Source of the DNA: Echinarachnius parma
Lineage: Eukaryota > Echinodermata > Echinoidea > Clypeasteroida > Echinarachniidae
Reading direction: 5' to 3'
DNA length: 64,000 bases
Assembly: GCA_037951105.1 (NCBI GenBank)
Contig: JBAMJV010007123.1
Location: 62,001-126,000 of the forward strand
The notes under the pieces are model-generated. The model ran no database searches and was not told where the DNA came from. It was given only the letters and a program-made list of their open reading frames with translations. Below are positions 61,752 through 64,000 of this stretch, in pieces. The position numbers and the translations under genes are program-made. Positions within the stretch are counted from its first letter, which is position 1, and each line of letters begins with the position of its first letter.

Positions 61752-64000
61752 ATGAATGTGCTCTTTTTTTGTTTATCATTCTCTGCATTGTTCTGTTACA
61801 TTGACACCATGTCTGACCATCTATCCTTATTTCATCAACTCAGGAAAGCAAGGATCAAGGCCCTTAACTACCATTTCCACCAGGATAACTACAGATTTTA
61901 CTCTCTCAGTCGCATCGTACCCACAGGTCTCCTACTCAAGTGCAACCCCTCTCTCGGCACACTCCCACCCGAGCTGCAGAAACGTTGGAACCAGACCCTA
62001 TTTGGAGCATCTGTCCAGTTGATTAACATACTCTCTCAACATTGTGCATTCTCTCTTGATTCATTTGCAGTTGACATCACCAGACTGGAAAATGATCTAC
62101 GCTCTTGCTGTACCCATGCCCAGTGGCTCAAATACAATGATGAAATTGAATCTTGCCTTTCTACCCATAGATCTGAACTCCTCCAACGCCGGAACCGGAA
62201 AATTGGCAATCTCTCCAGGAAACGCCAAGGGACCCGCAGATTCATACAACGCACTAACAACACAGACGTTTCACCTCATACAGTTGTTAACCTCTCATCT
62301 TCTCCCCTCTCCCCAGCAGAATCCTCTCTTCTCTCCAAAGGTCTCAAGTTCTGCCCCACCCCACCTGAAGTCAACCAGATCGAACTCAACCATGATCTCT
62401 CCAGGTTCTACCGTACAATTCGTCTCAAGGAGTTCTTCGTCGATGAACCCCCTTCTGCCCCTGAACCTTTCCGACAGAAAAGTAGCTGGGTTCCTCCCAA
62501 GAATAGAGTCCCGGCACTTGAAACCTACGTACAAGCAGTCAACTCACAAATTCTCTCCTCAGATACCCGCATCACCACACATGACAATCTCCCACGCGAA
62601 GAACGCAAAGCTCTCAAGAACAGGACCGACATCATCATCAAGCCAGCAGACAAAGGCTCAGCCGTCGTTGTTATGGACCGCCAACAGTATATCGATGAAG
62701 CCATGAAGCACCTTGACAACCGTTCGCACTACACAACACTTGATTCTGACCCCACCTCTGATTTCTCTGAACAGATCCAACTGACTCTAGACGATATGAG
62801 GGCTCGTGAGCATCTCTCAATCAAAGCACACACATTTTTTTCTCCCACTAATGCTAAACCTGCCAGATTCTACCTTCTCCCCAAGATTCACAAACCAGGT
62901 AATCCAGGCCGCCCGATCCTTTCCGGTAATGGTTCACCCACATAGAACATCTCACTCTTTGTTGATCATCACATCAAACCTCTTGTCCCCTTAGCACCTT
63001 CATACATTCATGACACCCCTGACTTTCTTAGGAAACTCGAGGACATTAAGGAACAGATACCTGAGACTGCGATCATTGGAACTTTTGATGTTTCCTCTTT
63101 GTACACCAACATCCCCTTCGACGAAGGTATCACCGCATCATGCGAAGCCTTGGCTCAGAGTGGTCACACCAATCCCCACATCTCTGACATCAAATCTCTC
63201 ATGTCCCATGTACTAACCAAAAACAACTTCACATTCTCTGACAGGCACTATCTACAGATATTTGGAACAGCCATGGGTACCCGCATGGCCTCCTCATTTG
63301 CATGTCTCTTCATGACCAAGCTGGAGCAGCAAATGTTAGACTCAGCACCTTGCCGCCCATGGATTTGGTGGCGCTACATTGACGATGTCTTCTTCATCTG
63401 GACCAGCGATGAAGAGAGCCTACACACATTCATTGACCACATGAATTCCTTCCACAGAACCATAAAGTTCACTTCTGACTTCTCCCTAGATGAAACCCAC
63501 TTCCTTGATGTCACCATCAAGAAGGAGAACAGCCAGATCACCACCAGTCTCTACACCAAGCCCACAGACACCCACCAGTACCTCCATTCATCTAGCTGTC
63601 ACCCCCGCCACTGCAAAACAGGTATTGATTACAGCCAAGCCCTTCGACTCCGCCGCATCTGCTCCAAGGACTCTGACTTTTCCCTCCATGCCAGAAATCT
63701 CAAGACACACCTCACAGCCAGGGGCCACAGTGCCAAAGCAGTTCATCTATCAATTAACAAAGTTCGTTCTCTCCCCAGATCCGAGGTTCTGAAGAAGAAG
63801 ACTCCCAACCAGAGCACCACTGTTGTCACACCCCTAGTGACCACCTTTCATCCCAACTTACCTCCCCTCCGTCGCATATTGACTAACAATCACCACATTC
63901 TTCACACTTCTGATCGCCTCCAACAGGCTGTCCCTGATGCCCCCATCCTAGCCTACAGACGCCCTCGCAACCTCAAGGACCACATTGTTCGAGCTGAACT
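61752..64000 (+). pseudogene. Penelope-like element reverse transcriptase, one internal stop, 3' end beyond window
   Basis: A single reading frame runs from 61,752 to the window end except for a TAG at 62,943-62,945. The ATG at 61,809 (CACCATG context) is a better start than that at 61,752. Counting from it, the blocks in order are: RT1 with KPADKGSAVVV (about 278), KPARFYLLPKIHKP (350), motif A DVSSLYTNIP (Asp427), motif B GTAMGTRM (486), catalytic YIDD (523-526), FLDV (565), KPTDTHQYL (584), and the SCHPRHCK and SQALRLRRICS region, which is characteristic of Penelope-like elements. A GIY-YIG endonuclease would be expected further downstream. The TAG sits where relatives usually have a glutamate codon, one base away. 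The enzyme family is related to telomerase reverse transcriptase. Base composition is visibly richer in G+C than its surroundings. Confidence 0.85.

Noticed and set aside
62044-62706. 220-codon plus-strand ORF and several minus-strand ORFs within the Penelope-like element
   Set aside because: Overlapping frames of the reverse transcriptase reading frame; Ser/Pro-rich out-of-frame translation without domains.

Overview
This is a eukaryotic, probably animal, window. There are no operons, ribosome-binding sites or dense gene packing. It has very large tandem arrays, a Penelope-like retroelement of the kind common in aquatic invertebrates, and the RNase H tail of a LINE. The sequence is AT-rich except inside the Penelope-like element. 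The species cannot be told from the sequence. No host protein-coding gene is supported.

Region 1 (1-54,776) is one uninterrupted satellite array that continues off the left edge. Three related monomers, called here A (about 560 bp), B (about 628 bp) and C (about 541 bp), form a higher-order repeat (HOR) C-A-B of about 1.73 kb. A conserved TATATAAAGG gives the copy boundaries used here: 33 junctions, 32 complete copies and two partial end copies. Most copies are trimers; some are dimers (about 1.17-1.19 kb) or tetramers (about 2.29 kb). Copies are themselves duplicated in blocks of 2,362 bp, 4,096 bp and about 10 kb, and shared rare variants identify these blocks. Every monomer carries, on the minus strand, a tRNA-like module with a degenerate A box, a B box, a canonical anticodon loop and a T-run just downstream. 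By walking landmarks I count about 95 direct modules and 3 inverted ones. The recurrent short ORFs in the array are by-products of homogenisation.

Region 2 (54,777-56,548) is the array edge. Orientation flips abruptly and three monomers lie inverted. The outermost is the most diverged and keeps features that look ancestral.

Region 3 (56,549-58,930) is non-coding flank. It holds GTGCAC-rich repeats with two perfect palindromes, a 386-bp MITE-like element with 27-bp terminal inverted repeats, a second and unrelated tRNA-like sequence, a (GTT)n microsatellite, and a short LINE 3'-end insertion bounded by a perfect 23-bp target-site duplication.

Region 4 (58,931-60,360) is a second, smaller satellite with a monomer of about 152 bp and a 452-bp three-monomer period. 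Each monomer carries a hairpin whose stems show compensatory changes.

Region 5 (60,376-64,000) holds two retroelements in opposite orientation. On the minus strand is the RNase H/CCHC end of a LINE with its 3' UTR. On the plus strand is a Penelope-like element reverse transcriptase with one internal TAG, cut off by the window end.
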